From an uncultured Clostridia bacterium (GTDB lineage: Bacteria; Bacillota; Clostridia; Oscillospirales; Ruminococcaceae): DNA of 29,292 nucleotides. Below are positions 16,462 through 24,360 of the stretch, one piece after another (positions within the stretch are counted from its first letter, which is position 1; the number at the start of each line of letters is the position of its first letter). The stretch lies in contig CANQZS010000002.1 in assembly GCA_947628385.1 (NCBI GenBank), forward strand, positions 1 to 29,292. Direction: 5' to 3'. The notes beneath the pieces were generated by a model. The model saw nothing but the letters and a program-made list of their open reading frames with translations. It did not search any database and was not told where the DNA came from. The position numbers and the translations under genes were made by a program.

Positions 16462-18222
16462 TTACATCTTTTCCGGACAGTCTATCTTCAGAATACCCAG
16501 CGTGTTCCTGAGAACTATCCTTACCGCCTCGCAAAGACATAACCTCGCCTTTAACAGCGGCTCCTCCGCTCCCTTTATGCGGCATTTGTCATAGAATTTG
16601 TGGAACAGCGTGGCAAGCTCCTGAGAATACCTCGTTATCTTTGCAGGATCACGATCCTTTGCCGCAGAATCTACCGTGTTGGGAAGAGACGCAATGTAAC
16701 GTATCAGCTCCCTTTCCTCAAACGTGTCCAGAACGTCCAGCTTTTCCGGAGAAAGCCTTTCAAGAGAGTAGCCCTCCGCTTCAAGGTTCCTTATTATCGA
16801 GCATATCCTTGCATGAGCATACTGAACATAATATACCGGATTCTTTGAGGACTGCTCAATAGCAAGATCAAGATCAAATTCAAACTGCGAATTGGCTTCG
16901 CGGAGATTGAAAAAGAATCTTGCCGCATCAATAGGTATCTCTTCAAGCAGTGTTTCAAGCGTTACCGCTTTTCCGGAACGCTTTGAAAGCTTGTATGTCT
17001 CGCCGTCCTTTACCAGTCTGACCATCTGCATGATTATTACCTCCAGACGATCAGGATCTACTCCCAGAGCCTGCATGGCTCCTTTGATCCTCGGAACATA
17101 TCCGTGATGATCCGCGCCTAAAATGTCTATTGCCGTATCGAATCCGCGCTTTACAAGCTTGTTGTAGTGATATGCAATATCCGGAACGAAATATGTCGGC
17201 ACCCCGTTCGCGCGGACAAGCACTCTGTCCTTTTCATCTCCGAAATCTGTGGATCTGAACCAGAGCGCTCCCTCCTGCTCATAGGTATGACCGCTTTCCT
17301 TGAGAAGTCCTATTATTTCCTTTACCGCTCCGCTTTCATGAAGCGTGCTTTCCCTGAACCAGTTGTCATACTCTATACGGTATTTTCTGAGATCCGATTC
17401 AAGCTTTGCAATATTCTCCGGCAGCGCTGCCGATACGAGCGCGTCGCGGCGTTCCTCCTCGGTCTTATCAATGAAAGAAGCCCCGTTTTTATCATAGAAT
17501 TTCTTTGCGTGCGCGATAATATCCGCGCCGAGGTAAACGTCCTCCGGCATGGGGAATGTTTCGGTATCATTATATATAGCCTGACAAAGCTCCTCGCTGT
17601 CCCGATATTTTTCCATAAGAGCCTGCCCGCTTTCCGAGCAGAGCTGGATATAGCGCAGTTCAAGTGATCTTCCGAATTTATCTATCTGATTTCCCGCGTC
17701 GTTTACATAGAATTCACGCTTTACATCATATCCCGCCCATTCCAGCACCGAAGAAAGACAGTCGCCTATCGCGCCGCCCCTTGCGTTGCCTATATGCATA
17801 GGACCTGTAGGATTTGCGGACACAAATTCCACAAGCACGGAGCTTCCCGCGCCGGTATCGGTTTTTCCGTAATCCTCTCCTGAATCGGCAACGGAGCTTA
17901 CCGTCCTTGAAAACCAGCCTTGTGACAGGAAAAAGTTTATGAAGCCCGGACCGGCTGTTTCCGTCCTGTCGAAAGAGCTTCCGTCAAGTATCAGAGCTTC
18001 GGTTATCATTGCCGCTATATTCCTCGGGGAATTTTTCAGCGGCTTTGCAAAAGCCATTGCAATATTTGACGCGAAATCCCCATGCGTTCTGTCCTGCGGG
18101 ATCTCTATATTGAACGGCGGCAGCGGAACATTTTCGATCTTTCCCTCCGAAACGAGTCTTCCTACTGCGCTCATAAGAAGCTCGCGAAGCTCCTCGGAAG
18201 CTGATTTTATTGGATTTATCAT
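16462..18222 (-). CDS. argS: Arginyl-tRNA synthetase
   Basis: 586 aa. The N-terminal Add-1 domain (about 1-90) contains DRTHGDFASNIAM. The class I HIGH motif is ANPTGPMHIGNARGG (HIGN at 143-146), and the KMSK-equivalent is KLSKRSGK at 411-418, followed by AVTLETLLEE. DILGADHHGYVPRIKGAMQA (about 366-385) is typical for ArgRS. The C-terminal DALR anticodon-binding helical domain spans about 465-586. It charges tRNA-Arg with arginine in an ATP-dependent reaction. ATG 18222 lies 18 bp after the DUF1934 gene, so they are cotranscribed; a terminator follows. DUF1934 beside argS is a recurrent Firmicutes arrangement (ywiB-argS in Bacillus). Confidence 0.98.
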   Translation of the reverse strand: MINPIKSASEELRELLMSAVGRLVSEGKIENVPLPPFNIEIPQDRTHGDFASNIAMAFAKPLKNSPRNIAAMITEALILDGSSFDRTETAGPGFINFFLSQGWFSRTVSSVADSGEDYGKTDTGAGSSVLVEFVSANPTGPMHIGNARGGAIGDCLSSVLEWAGYDVKREFYVNDAGNQIDKFGRSLELRYIQLCSESGQALMEKYRDSEELCQAIYNDTETFPMPEDVYLGADIIAHAKKFYDKNGASFIDKTEEERRDALVSAALPENIAKLESDLRKYRIEYDNWFRESTLHESGAVKEIIGLLKESGHTYEQEGALWFRSTDFGDEKDRVLVRANGVPTYFVPDIAYHYNKLVKRGFDTAIDILGADHHGYVPRIKGAMQALGVDPDRLEVIIMQMVRLVKDGETYKLSKRSGKAVTLETLLEEIPIDAARFFFNLREANSQFEFDLDLAIEQSSKNPVYYVQYAHARICSIIRNLEAEGYSLERLSPEKLDVLDTFEERELIRYIASLPNTVDSAAKDRDPAKITRYSQELATLFHKFYDKCRIKGAEEPLLKARLCLCEAVRIVLRNTLGILKIDCPEKM

Positions 18223-18240
18223 TTTTTTCGATCCTTTCAG

Positions 18241-18663
18241 TTATTCTGTTATCTTGATGTATATTTCATTATCTGAAATGTAGCTGGAATTTATATCTAC
18301 GGTATATTTAAGGTAGATCTCTCCCCCGTCGCTGCTGATATTGTTGTCTATGCAGTGGGTGAAGATCCCCATATTAAGGTCGCCGTAGGGAGTCCCGTAA
18401 TGGCAGTGGTGCTTTTTTGACTTTTCAAGCACCAGCTCCGACGGTGCGGAACCGGTCCTGCTCAGGTTCACAATATCGTTCCCGAAAAAGGACAGACAGG
18501 TCGTAGATCCCTGAAAGCCCGTGACCTCGGATTCCTCATATTTCAGCTGGAACCCGCCGTTTGCCAGAGATCTGAGCTTGCCTACTGTAGTAAGCTCTAT
18601 TTTTGACTGCTCTCTGTCAACGGAATAAATACTTGTAAGATTTATAGTAACATCTTTTTCCAT
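18241..18663 (-). CDS. DUF1934 (YwiB-like) protein
   Basis: 140 aa, start ATG 18663 with CAGGAGA about 7 nt upstream. It matches the DUF1934/YwiB family (beta-barrel, lipocalin-like) by KYEESEVTGFQGSTTCLSFF and HCHYGTPYGDLNMGIFTH and the C-terminal LKYTVDINSSYISDNEIYIK. The His/Cys/Tyr cluster (KKHHCHYGTPYG, about 84-95) is the most conserved-looking part. Biochemical role is unknown. The 61-bp gap to murI has a weak stem followed by CTTTCTTTT, which might be an attenuator but is too weak to list separately. The gene is the immediate upstream neighbour of argS. Confidence 0.9.
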   Translation of the reverse strand: MEKDVTINLTSIYSVDREQSKIELTTVGKLRSLANGGFQLKYEESEVTGFQGSTTCLSFFGNDIVNLSRTGSAPSELVLEKSKKHHCHYGTPYGDLNMGIFTHCIDNNISSDGGEIYLKYTVDINSSYISDNEIYIKITE

Positions 18664-18724
18664 AATTGAATCTCCTGTATCAAATAAAAGAAAGGCGGGA
18701 AAGCCGCTCCGGTCTTATACTATC

Positions 18725-19552
18725 TCAGACCGATGAGATAAGCTCGTCGATCCCCACCTTATGTACCTCTCCTCCTATAGTATCTCCAAGAAATGCGTGA
18801 GCATTTTCCTCAAAAAGCTCTATACTGTCGGAGGTGTAGTAAACGTTTTTGCCCTTTTCGCTCCGATCCGAAAGAAGCTCCTTTTCCGCAAGCAGCGCAT
18901 GAGCATATTTTGCCGCTTCTCCGCTTGGAGAAATGAGCTTCACGCCGTCCCCCATATATTCCGCTATCGCGTCCTTGATTATGGGATAATGTGTGCAGCC
19001 GAGGATAAGAACGTCCACGCCCTCGGCTTTTATCGGAGAAAGATATTTTTCCACAGCAAGCCTTGTGATCGGATCGTTTTTGTCCGTAAAGCCGTATTCC
19101 ACCAGCGGAACGAACAGCGGACAGGGGTTCCCGAACACCGACACATCGGGGCGCAGTTCTTTTATTGCTTTTTCATATGCTCCGGAATTGATAGTCGCGG
19201 GAGTTCCGATAACGCCTATCCTGCCGTTTTCCGTAACGCTGCACGCCGCTTTTGCCGCCGGCAGCAGCACGCCCGTGAACGGTATTTCTCCCGCTCTGCT
19301 CTTATCGCTGCCAAGTACTGAGGAGACCGTTCCGCAGGCGGCAATAATAAGCTTTACGCTGTGTTTTTTTATGAATCCTATATCCTGATCGGCATATTCA
19401 AGTATAGTCTGACGGCTTCTTGTTCCGTAGGGTATTCTTGCGGTATCGCCGAAATAGATTATGTTTTCATTGGGGATCAGGCGGTTCAGCTCCTTTACGC
19501 AGGTAAGACCGCCGAGACCGGAATCGAAAACTCCTATAGCGCAGTTATTCAT
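18725..19552 (-). CDS. murI: Glutamate racemase
   Basis: 275 aa, ATG 19552. It interconverts L- and D-glutamate, giving the D-Glu of peptidoglycan. Motifs: CAIGVFDSGLGGLTCVKELN at the N-terminus, the first catalytic Cys C73 in AACGT, and the second catalytic Cys C186 in LGCTHYPI. The canonical AACNT is AACGT here (Asn to Gly at 74), which is worth noting since that residue is near the substrate. It starts 13 bp after ddl, so cell-wall D-amino acid functions are in one operon. Confidence 0.96.
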   Translation of the reverse strand: MNNCAIGVFDSGLGGLTCVKELNRLIPNENIIYFGDTARIPYGTRSRQTILEYADQDIGFIKKHSVKLIIAACGTVSSVLGSDKSRAGEIPFTGVLLPAAKAACSVTENGRIGVIGTPATINSGAYEKAIKELRPDVSVFGNPCPLFVPLVEYGFTDKNDPITRLAVEKYLSPIKAEGVDVLILGCTHYPIIKDAIAEYMGDGVKLISPSGEAAKYAHALLAEKELLSDRSEKGKNVYYTSDSIELFEENAHAFLGDTIGGEVHKVGIDELISSV

Positions 19553-19565
19553 ATTGCCTCCGAAA

Positions 19566-20624
19566 TTATCCCTCCAGACAAAGGGAGATAAGTCTGTCGA
19601 GCAGCTCGGAAAGGGATATTCCCATATTTTCCATAAGCTTAGGATACATACTTATCTGTGTAAAGCCCGGAAGTGTATTTATTTCATTGAGAATTATTTT
19701 TCCGTCCTCCGAGAGGAAAAAGTCCACTCTTGAAAGTCCCGAGCAGCCCATTACCTTAAACGCCTTTACGGCAGTCTCCTTTATTTTTGAGGAGATCTCA
19801 GCCGGAATTTCCGCAGGTATGGAAAGACCCGACGTTCCCAATATGTATTTTGCCTCGTAATCATAGAATTCATTGCAGGAGCGGATCTCGCCTATTTCCG
19901 AAGCAAAGGCGTTATCCTTGCCGAAAACGGCACATTCGAGTTCTCTGCCCTTTACATATTTTTCAACTATGACCTTTTTGTCATGGCTGAACGCGAGCTT
20001 TATGGCGTTTTTGAGCTCCTCAAAGGAATCCGCCTTATTTGCTCCCACCGATGAGCCGCTGTTTGCAGGCTTTACGAACAGTGGGAAATCCATTTCCGCA
20101 GCTATTTCGTCGCAAACATCGTCAAGTCTGCCCAGTTCAGATGAGGAAACGCATTTCCAAGGAGTCATCCCGATGCCGTTTGACTCCAATATAGTATGTG
20201 TGACTGCTTTATCCATGCAGCACGCTGAGGAAAGCACATCGCAGCCGACATATGGTATCCCTGAAAGCTTCAGCAGACCCTGTACGGCGCCGTCCTCGCC
20301 GTTCTGACCGTGCAGTGCGGGAAATACGGCGTCTATTTTTGTCAGTGAATAGCTTCCGTCTGAGATCTTGAAGATCCCCTTATACATAGGATCCGGCAGT
20401 ATAACGGCAGGAACGCAGTCCGGATTGGATTCCCATCTGCCTGAGGAGATACATGATATGTCTCCCGGATAAAACAGCCATCTTCCCTTACGGGTTATAC
20501 CTATAGGGATCACCTCGTACTTATCCGACGGTATAGAAGATATTATACTTTCCGCAGAGATAAGTGATATATCATGTTCATTTGAAACTCCGCCGAAAAG
20601 AACGGCGACCTTTATCTTTGACAT
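19566..20624 (-). CDS. ddl: D-alanine-D-alanine ligase
   Basis: 352 aa from ATG 20624, in MSKIKVAVLFGGVSNEHDIS. It was preferred over ATG 20636, which would abut the AAGGGG site. ATP-grasp fold: the Ddl signature GGVSNEHDISLISA near 11-24, glycine-rich loop FVKPANSGSSVGANKA, omega-loop FYDYEAKY (the Tyr and Lys here are typical of D-Ala-D-Ala ligases, unlike the His of VanA-type depsipeptide ligases), and NEINTLPGFTQISMYPKLM near the C-terminus. It joins two D-Ala for the peptidoglycan stem. First gene of the operon (strong promoter 20698-20726). Confidence 0.96.
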   Translation of the reverse strand: MSKIKVAVLFGGVSNEHDISLISAESIISSIPSDKYEVIPIGITRKGRWLFYPGDISCISSGRWESNPDCVPAVILPDPMYKGIFKISDGSYSLTKIDAVFPALHGQNGEDGAVQGLLKLSGIPYVGCDVLSSACCMDKAVTHTILESNGIGMTPWKCVSSSELGRLDDVCDEIAAEMDFPLFVKPANSGSSVGANKADSFEELKNAIKLAFSHDKKVIVEKYVKGRELECAVFGKDNAFASEIGEIRSCNEFYDYEAKYILGTSGLSIPAEIPAEISSKIKETAVKAFKVMGCSGLSRVDFFLSEDGKIILNEINTLPGFTQISMYPKLMENMGISLSELLDRLISLCLEG

Positions 20625-20697
20625 AAATACGACCATGCCCCTTCAAAATTAGTAATTCTTCTGCCGCAGGATCTTTGGCAGCACAGTTGATAAATTT

Positions 20698-20726
20698 ATT
20701 ATACCACATTTTATTCAATACTGCAA
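20698..20726 (-). promoter_or_regulatory. Sigma-A promoter of ddl-murI-DUF1934-argS
   Basis: On the minus strand TTGCAG (20721-20726), a 17-bp spacer, and TATAAT (20698-20703), preceded by an extended -10 TG (TGGTATAAT). Transcription would start about 68 bp upstream of the ddl start codon. The leader has a small CTGCC/GGCAG hairpin and no recognised riboswitch. Confidence 0.8.
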
Positions 20727-20780
20727 GAATTTTTGCATATTTTAGTTTATAAATAATAAAATTAAGTTTGCGAAAAAATG

Positions 20781-20891
20781 ATTACTATTTTGCGCCATTA
20801 AAACCAACTTACCTCAGTAACAAAGTACTGAACAACCCATGGTTTATTATTATGTAATATTACGCTACCTGCGCCGTTAGGCGCAAAATAT
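20781..20891 (+). repeat. Interrupted fragment of the dispersed repeat
   Basis: ATTACTATTTTGCGCC (20781-20796) is identical to 29196-29211, and GCGCCGTTAGGCGCAAAATAT (20871-20891) matches the hairpin arm and the following bases of the same repeat. The ~74 bp between them has no match, so this looks like a broken or recombined copy in the same orientation as the 29196 copy. Confidence 0.55.
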
Positions 20892-20920
20892 TTCATACTG
20901 CAAAAATATACTTAAATTGA

Positions 20921-20951
20921 TTTTAAAACAGTCCACCGGACTGTTTTAAAA
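20921..20951. repeat. Near-perfect 31-bp palindrome, possible bidirectional terminator
   Basis: Arms TTTTAAAACAGTCC (20921-20934) and GGACTGTTTTAAAA (20938-20951) are perfectly complementary over 14 bp, with a 3-bp centre ACC. Each arm ends in a run of A and T, so either strand would give a stem followed by U residues. It is 245 bp from the nearest gene end and already beyond the bactofilin terminator, so it may instead be part of the repeat block. Confidence 0.7.
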
Positions 20952-20980
20952 GACTTAAATATTATAAATCGTAAGTTTAA

Positions 20981-21123
20981 GGGGGCGCCCTGAGCCAAAC
21001 GAAGTTTGGTTTTCGCAGAGGCGTTCCCCTCTTGCCGCCTTTGGAACCCGCAAGTCTGTGCAAAACAAAACCAAAGGTTTTGTCTGGCTTGACCAGCTTT
21101 ATATTTTGCGCTTCGCGCAAAAT
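20981..21123 (-). repeat. Palindromic dispersed repeat, copy A
   Basis: Read on the minus strand it begins with a GCGCGAAGCGC hairpin, then a 25-bp block (21087-21111) identical to 29216-29240, and 17 of 18 bp (21037-21054) matching 29250-29267. Between these blocks the two copies differ by hairpin-like inserts (AAACCTTTGG here). Further inward, self-complementary words (CCAAACTTCGTTTGG, GGGCGCCC) follow. It is a mosaic of small hairpins with no open reading frame, in the ~560-bp gene-free gap 20625-21196. Confidence 0.75.
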
Positions 21124-21139
21124 TAATTGATTTTTCTAT

Positions 21140-21172
21140 AAACTAAAACTGCTGCGTTTCTTGCGCAGCAGC
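21140..21172 (-). terminator. Rho-independent terminator after bactofilin
   Basis: On the minus strand an 8-bp stem CTGCTGCG/CGCAGCAG with loop CAAGAAA, followed by TTTTAGTTT. It begins 24 bp after the bactofilin stop codon. Confidence 0.85.
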
Positions 21173-21196
21173 TTGTTATAAACAATTCTATTCCCG

Positions 21197-22195
21197 TCAT
21201 TCCGTTACCGCTATGGCATCGGGAAATATATTTGACGAGCTTTCCTGCAGGAATGTAGTGTTGACATATCCCTGTATCGTAGCACCGTCAAGAACGGTTA
21301 TCGTGGAAGCCGTGATATTGCCGATAATTACCGCGTCAGTCTTGAATTCAGCCTTGCCGCCAATATCAAGATTGCCCTTGATCTTGCCGTTAAGATCAAG
21401 ATACTGCGCCGATATGTCTCCCAGAATGATCGTGTCCCTGTCTACCTGTACCTGTCCCTTGGAAGCCATGTTTCCTTGCATCGACGCTCCCGCCATGACC
21501 GAGTTGTTACATTCTATGTCGCCTACTATCTTGCCGGTAACGCTGATGTTCTTTGTGATCTTTACATCACCCTCCACGCTTCCGTCTATGTTTACATTGG
21601 CAAAGGAACGTATGCTTCCGTTTACTATGGTATTTCTTGAAATAATGGTTGTCTCCTCCGTCTCATAGTAAGGGGAATCATGAGACTTGCCCGTGAACGC
21701 GTTTCCCGATCCTGAGTTAGGCGGTACCGGAGGAGTCCCTCCGCCATATCCGCCCCTGCCCTGAGATGCGAACGCATTTCCCGCTCCCGAAACCGGCGGC
21801 ACCTGAGATGCTCCTCCGCCGTACCCGCCTCTGCTCTGAGGCGTGAATGCACCTGTTCTGTCCGCAGCGGAGCGTTCCTCATACTGCTGTCTTGTTTCCG
21901 TAACAGAAGCTGTCTGCTGAGCATTGCTCTGAGCAAAGGGGTTCACAGACTGGGACTGCTCCGGCGCCGCGTGTTCAGCAGGCTTGGGGACTGCCGCTGC
22001 GGCAGCCTGTACCACGCTTTCCACACTCATTGCCGCAGGCGTCTGCACCTCGGCAGCTTCATCAGCCTTTGGAGGGTCGATATATCTGTCAATATCGGTC
22101 TTTTTCTTTGATTCTCTTGAAAGATCCTCGCCTATAAGACCGCCGCTCTTGAGTATTTCCTTTACGGCTTGATTAAAATTGTCTTTAAGACTCAT
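21197..22195 (-). CDS. Bactofilin
   Basis: 332 aa, ATG 22195 with TAGGAGCG upstream. The C-terminal part (about 200-310) is a right-handed beta-helix of the bactofilin/DUF583 type: IISRNTIVNGSIRSFANVNI, DGSVEGDVKITKNISVTGKI, GDIECNNSVMAGASMQGNM, LNGKIKGNLDIGGKAEF and TDAVIIGNITASTITVLDG. The N-terminal ~190 residues are disordered and rich in Ala, Pro, Gln and Gly, with a tandem duplication (GYGGG...PPV...GNAF, twice, about 130-178). Bactofilins polymerise without nucleotide and scaffold membrane-associated processes (cell shape, polarity, cell-wall synthesis, motility). It follows the membrane-protein gene by 112 bp with a shared promoter. Confidence 0.9.
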   Translation of the reverse strand: MSLKDNFNQAVKEILKSGGLIGEDLSRESKKKTDIDRYIDPPKADEAAEVQTPAAMSVESVVQAAAAAVPKPAEHAAPEQSQSVNPFAQSNAQQTASVTETRQQYEERSAADRTGAFTPQSRGGYGGGASQVPPVSGAGNAFASQGRGGYGGGTPPVPPNSGSGNAFTGKSHDSPYYETEETTIISRNTIVNGSIRSFANVNIDGSVEGDVKITKNISVTGKIVGDIECNNSVMAGASMQGNMASKGQVQVDRDTIILGDISAQYLDLNGKIKGNLDIGGKAEFKTDAVIIGNITASTITVLDGATIQGYVNTTFLQESSSNIFPDAIAVTE

Positions 22196-22307
22196 TTTAA
22201 ACGCTCCTATTCCTTGATATTCCTTTTCACGATCCTATGCTCCGCAGAATATTCGGCGGTATCCCGCGCATAGGGATCAGCTTTACCGCGCCGTTTACGG
22301 CGCCGTT

Positions 22308-22811
22308 TTACGATAAAGGCGGAAGCGTTCCCACACCGCCGTTTGCTCCGTCAGCCAGTGCCGGCGCTCCGGAATCCATTCCCTCGTTTGTTCCGGAATC
22401 TGTCCTGCCGATCTCCGGATCTGTTTCTATGTATTTTTCCACAAAGCTCCTGAAACTATCCTTGTCCGCTTTTCTGATAATATTGAGCATATCCTCCGAT
22501 GAGTAACCCTTTGCCGTCAGTATAAGAAAAATCTTTTCAAGGCTTGTCCCGTCAGGTATGACGATATTTTCGCCTGTGCTGTCCTGCTCCGGAGCGGCGT
22601 CCTCAATATCGGTAATATCCGTTACCGCCGGATCCGTTTCTGTTTTTGCTTCTGTTGTGATCGTTTCTACCACAGCTGCTTCGGCGGTCTTTTTCGTTTC
22701 GGCAAAATATTTTATGCCAAAGAATCCCGCCAGAAAGGTAGCGACGGCGAGCCAGCCGAAAAAGACGGTATATATCAGATGCTTGAAAAATTTAACGCTG
22801 CCGAAATACAT
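22308..22811 (-). CDS. Single-pass membrane protein, function unknown
   Basis: 167 aa from ATG 22811 (MYFGSVKFFKHLIY). Upstream in-frame ATGs at 22877 and 22850 are unlikely because the predicted transcript starts near 22885 and the AAAGGAG site lies downstream of them; an alternative TTG near 22820 is possible. There is one hydrophobic helix at about 12-37 (VFFGWLAVATFLAGFFGIKYF) with positive residues before it, so the C-terminal ~130 residues are probably outside. That part is Thr/Ala/Asp/Glu-rich linker, then a helical segment IFLILTAKGYSSEDMLNIIR and a Gly-rich end. I do not recognise a family. It is transcribed with bactofilin from a strong promoter, so it may be its membrane partner (inference). 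Confidence 0.8.
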   Translation of the reverse strand: MYFGSVKFFKHLIYTVFFGWLAVATFLAGFFGIKYFAETKKTAEAAVVETITTEAKTETDPAVTDITDIEDAAPEQDSTGENIVIPDGTSLEKIFLILTAKGYSSEDMLNIIRKADKDSFRSFVEKYIETDPEIGRTDSGTNEGMDSGAPALADGANGGVGTLPPLS

Positions 22812-22891
22812 ACACTTGACCAAGCTCCCAGAGAGCCGCTCTCCTTTCATAATACATTTAAGTCTGCGGCAAGGCACACCTATACCCTATT

Positions 22892-22920
22892 ATCATACAC
22901 CTTTTTTTCTCTAATGTCAA
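22892..22920 (-). promoter_or_regulatory. Sigma-A promoter of the membrane protein/bactofilin unit
   Basis: On the minus strand a perfect TTGACA (22915-22920), 17-bp spacer and TATGAT (22892-22897). The start would be near 22885. The intergenic region 22921-23128 between this and the divergent promoter at 23129 is AT-rich and has several short hairpins (AACGCG/CGCGTT near 22960-22980) but no gene was seen. Confidence 0.8.
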
Positions 22921-23128
22921 GCCCTACGGACAAGCTTTTTTGATTTTATTAAGCCGTGAAAACGCGTTCCCATGCGCGTTAAGGGCTTTTTTGTAAATTT
23001 TGCCGAATTTTGATACTTTTTTCGACAAAAAAGCCTTTCCCTATCCGCCGTCCGTCCCCTTTCCGGAAATAAATCGGCCGGAAATATGTGCATAATCAAC
23101 ATAATTTTTATAATTTTGTCTTTTTTTC

Positions 23129-23157
23129 TTGACAAACAAAAGCAAATAGTGTATCCT
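23129..23157 (+). promoter_or_regulatory. Sigma-A promoter of the PocR chemoreceptor unit
   Basis: A perfect TTGACA (23129-23134), 17-bp spacer and TATCCT (23152-23157). It gives a leader of about 70 nt before the start codon at 23235. No sigma-28-type box was seen, so this motility accessory unit appears to be sigma-A driven. Confidence 0.75.
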
Positions 23158-23234
23158 TTAAATTAGGTAGAAATGCTTTTTTGAACATCATTTCCAAGTA
23201 TATGAAATTTGCATGAAAGGAGCAGAAATAAGCT

Positions 23235-24245
23235 ATGATAGATGTTAAGCTTATCGATCTCATCGACCAGGCTACTCTGCAGGAAATACAGGACGGTTTC
23301 GCGGATCTGACCGGAATGGCAGCTCTTACTACCGACGAAAACGGAAACGCCGTAACAAGAGGCAGCAATTTTACAGACTTTTGCATGAACTACACAAGAC
23401 AGTCCGATATAGGCTGCTCACGCTGTGAAAAATGCGACCGCTCCGGAGGAGAACAAACTATGCGCACAGGTCACGCCGCAGCATATTTCTGCCATGCGGG
23501 ACTTGTGGATTTCGCCGCCCCGATAATGCTTGAGGGAAAATTCATAGGCTCCTTTATAGGCGGTCAGGTGCTCACCGAAGAGCCGGACGAGGAGAAATTC
23601 CGCCGTATCGCTGTGGAAATAGGCGTGGATCCGGACGATTACATAAAAGCTCTGCGCAAGGTCAGGGTAATCGATAAAAAAGAAGTGGATTCTGCGGCGA
23701 ATTTCCTTTGCACTATCGCAAAGGTGCTTTCAAGAACAGCCTATAACAGCTATATCGCCAATCAGTCAAACAGCGGTCTTACAAAGCTGAACAATTCCAT
23801 GATCTCCAAGATACGCAGCGCGGAGGAAGCCGTTACCCGCAGCTCCGAAAGGATAAACACCCTTGCCGAAGCGTTCGATAACGTAAGCAAAATAGCCGGA
23901 GATTCCGCAGCAGAGGTCGCCGCTACCACAGGCACGGTAAAGGTCATTCAGGATATTGCCCTTAATACAAAGATACTCGGCTTTAACGCCTCTATCGAGG
24001 CTTCAAGAGCCAAGGAAAGCGGAAAGGGCTTCGGAGTTATCGCTCAGGAGGTAAGAAATCTTGCCGAAACAAGCAAGCGCTCTGCGGACCGCATCGAAAA
24101 GGCAATGCAGAAGATCGGTTCATATTCCAAGGATATGAATTCTCAGATCGCTCAGACAAAGGACGTTGTAGAGCAGTGTCTTGCCGATCTTAATAATTTT
24201 GCCGCAATGCTCAACGAGATAAAGAGCATCAACGAGGAGGAATAA
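23235..24245 (+). CDS. Soluble PocR-domain chemoreceptor (methyl-accepting type)
   Basis: 336 aa, ATG 23235 with AAAGGAG 12 nt upstream. No membrane segment, so cytoplasmic. Residues 1-175 match the PocR ligand-binding domain (LIDLIDQATLQEIQDGFADL, FTDFCMNYTRQSDIGCSRCE, AAAYFCHAGLVDFAAPI, GGQVLTEEP). Cysteines C50, C61, C64, C67 and C86 form a C-x10-C-x2-C-x2-C...C pattern that may bind a metal or cofactor. Residues 185-336 are a short chemoreceptor signalling hairpin with the tip NTKILGFNASIEASRAKESG and KGFGVIAQEVRNLAETSK. It is expected to bind CheW/CheA. It resembles small soluble receptors such as B. subtilis YfmS rather than long transmembrane MCPs. Cotranscribed with the YjfB protein. 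Confidence 0.88.
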   Translation: MIDVKLIDLIDQATLQEIQDGFADLTGMAALTTDENGNAVTRGSNFTDFCMNYTRQSDIGCSRCEKCDRSGGEQTMRTGHAAAYFCHAGLVDFAAPIMLEGKFIGSFIGGQVLTEEPDEEKFRRIAVEIGVDPDDYIKALRKVRVIDKKEVDSAANFLCTIAKVLSRTAYNSYIANQSNSGLTKLNNSMISKIRSAEEAVTRSSERINTLAEAFDNVSKIAGDSAAEVAATTGTVKVIQDIALNTKILGFNASIEASRAKESGKGFGVIAQEVRNLAETSKRSADRIEKAMQKIGSYSKDMNSQIAQTKDVVEQCLADLNNFAAMLNEIKSINEEE

Positions 24246-24360
24246 ACGAAAAGATCCCACCGGAGCAATGCGCAGCGACAGGGCGCAATGCCGCCGTGCG
24301 GAGAAACGGAGGATCCCGTAGTTTATCTGATATTTATGCTTTAACGGAGGAGGAACGCAT

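Noticed and set aside
18671..18724. Terminator between murI and the DUF1934 gene
   Set aside because: The stem is only about 4 bp (GCGG/CCGC) and genes on both sides are in the same direction, so it is not convincing.
23108..23386. 92-codon minus-strand open frame across the chemoreceptor promoter
   Set aside because: Overlaps the start of the PocR gene and its promoter, and has no homology signal.
24246..24360. Riboswitch-like leader between the PocR receptor and the YjfB gene
   Set aside because: GATCC/GGATC ends could pair, but no known conserved core was found; too weak to call.
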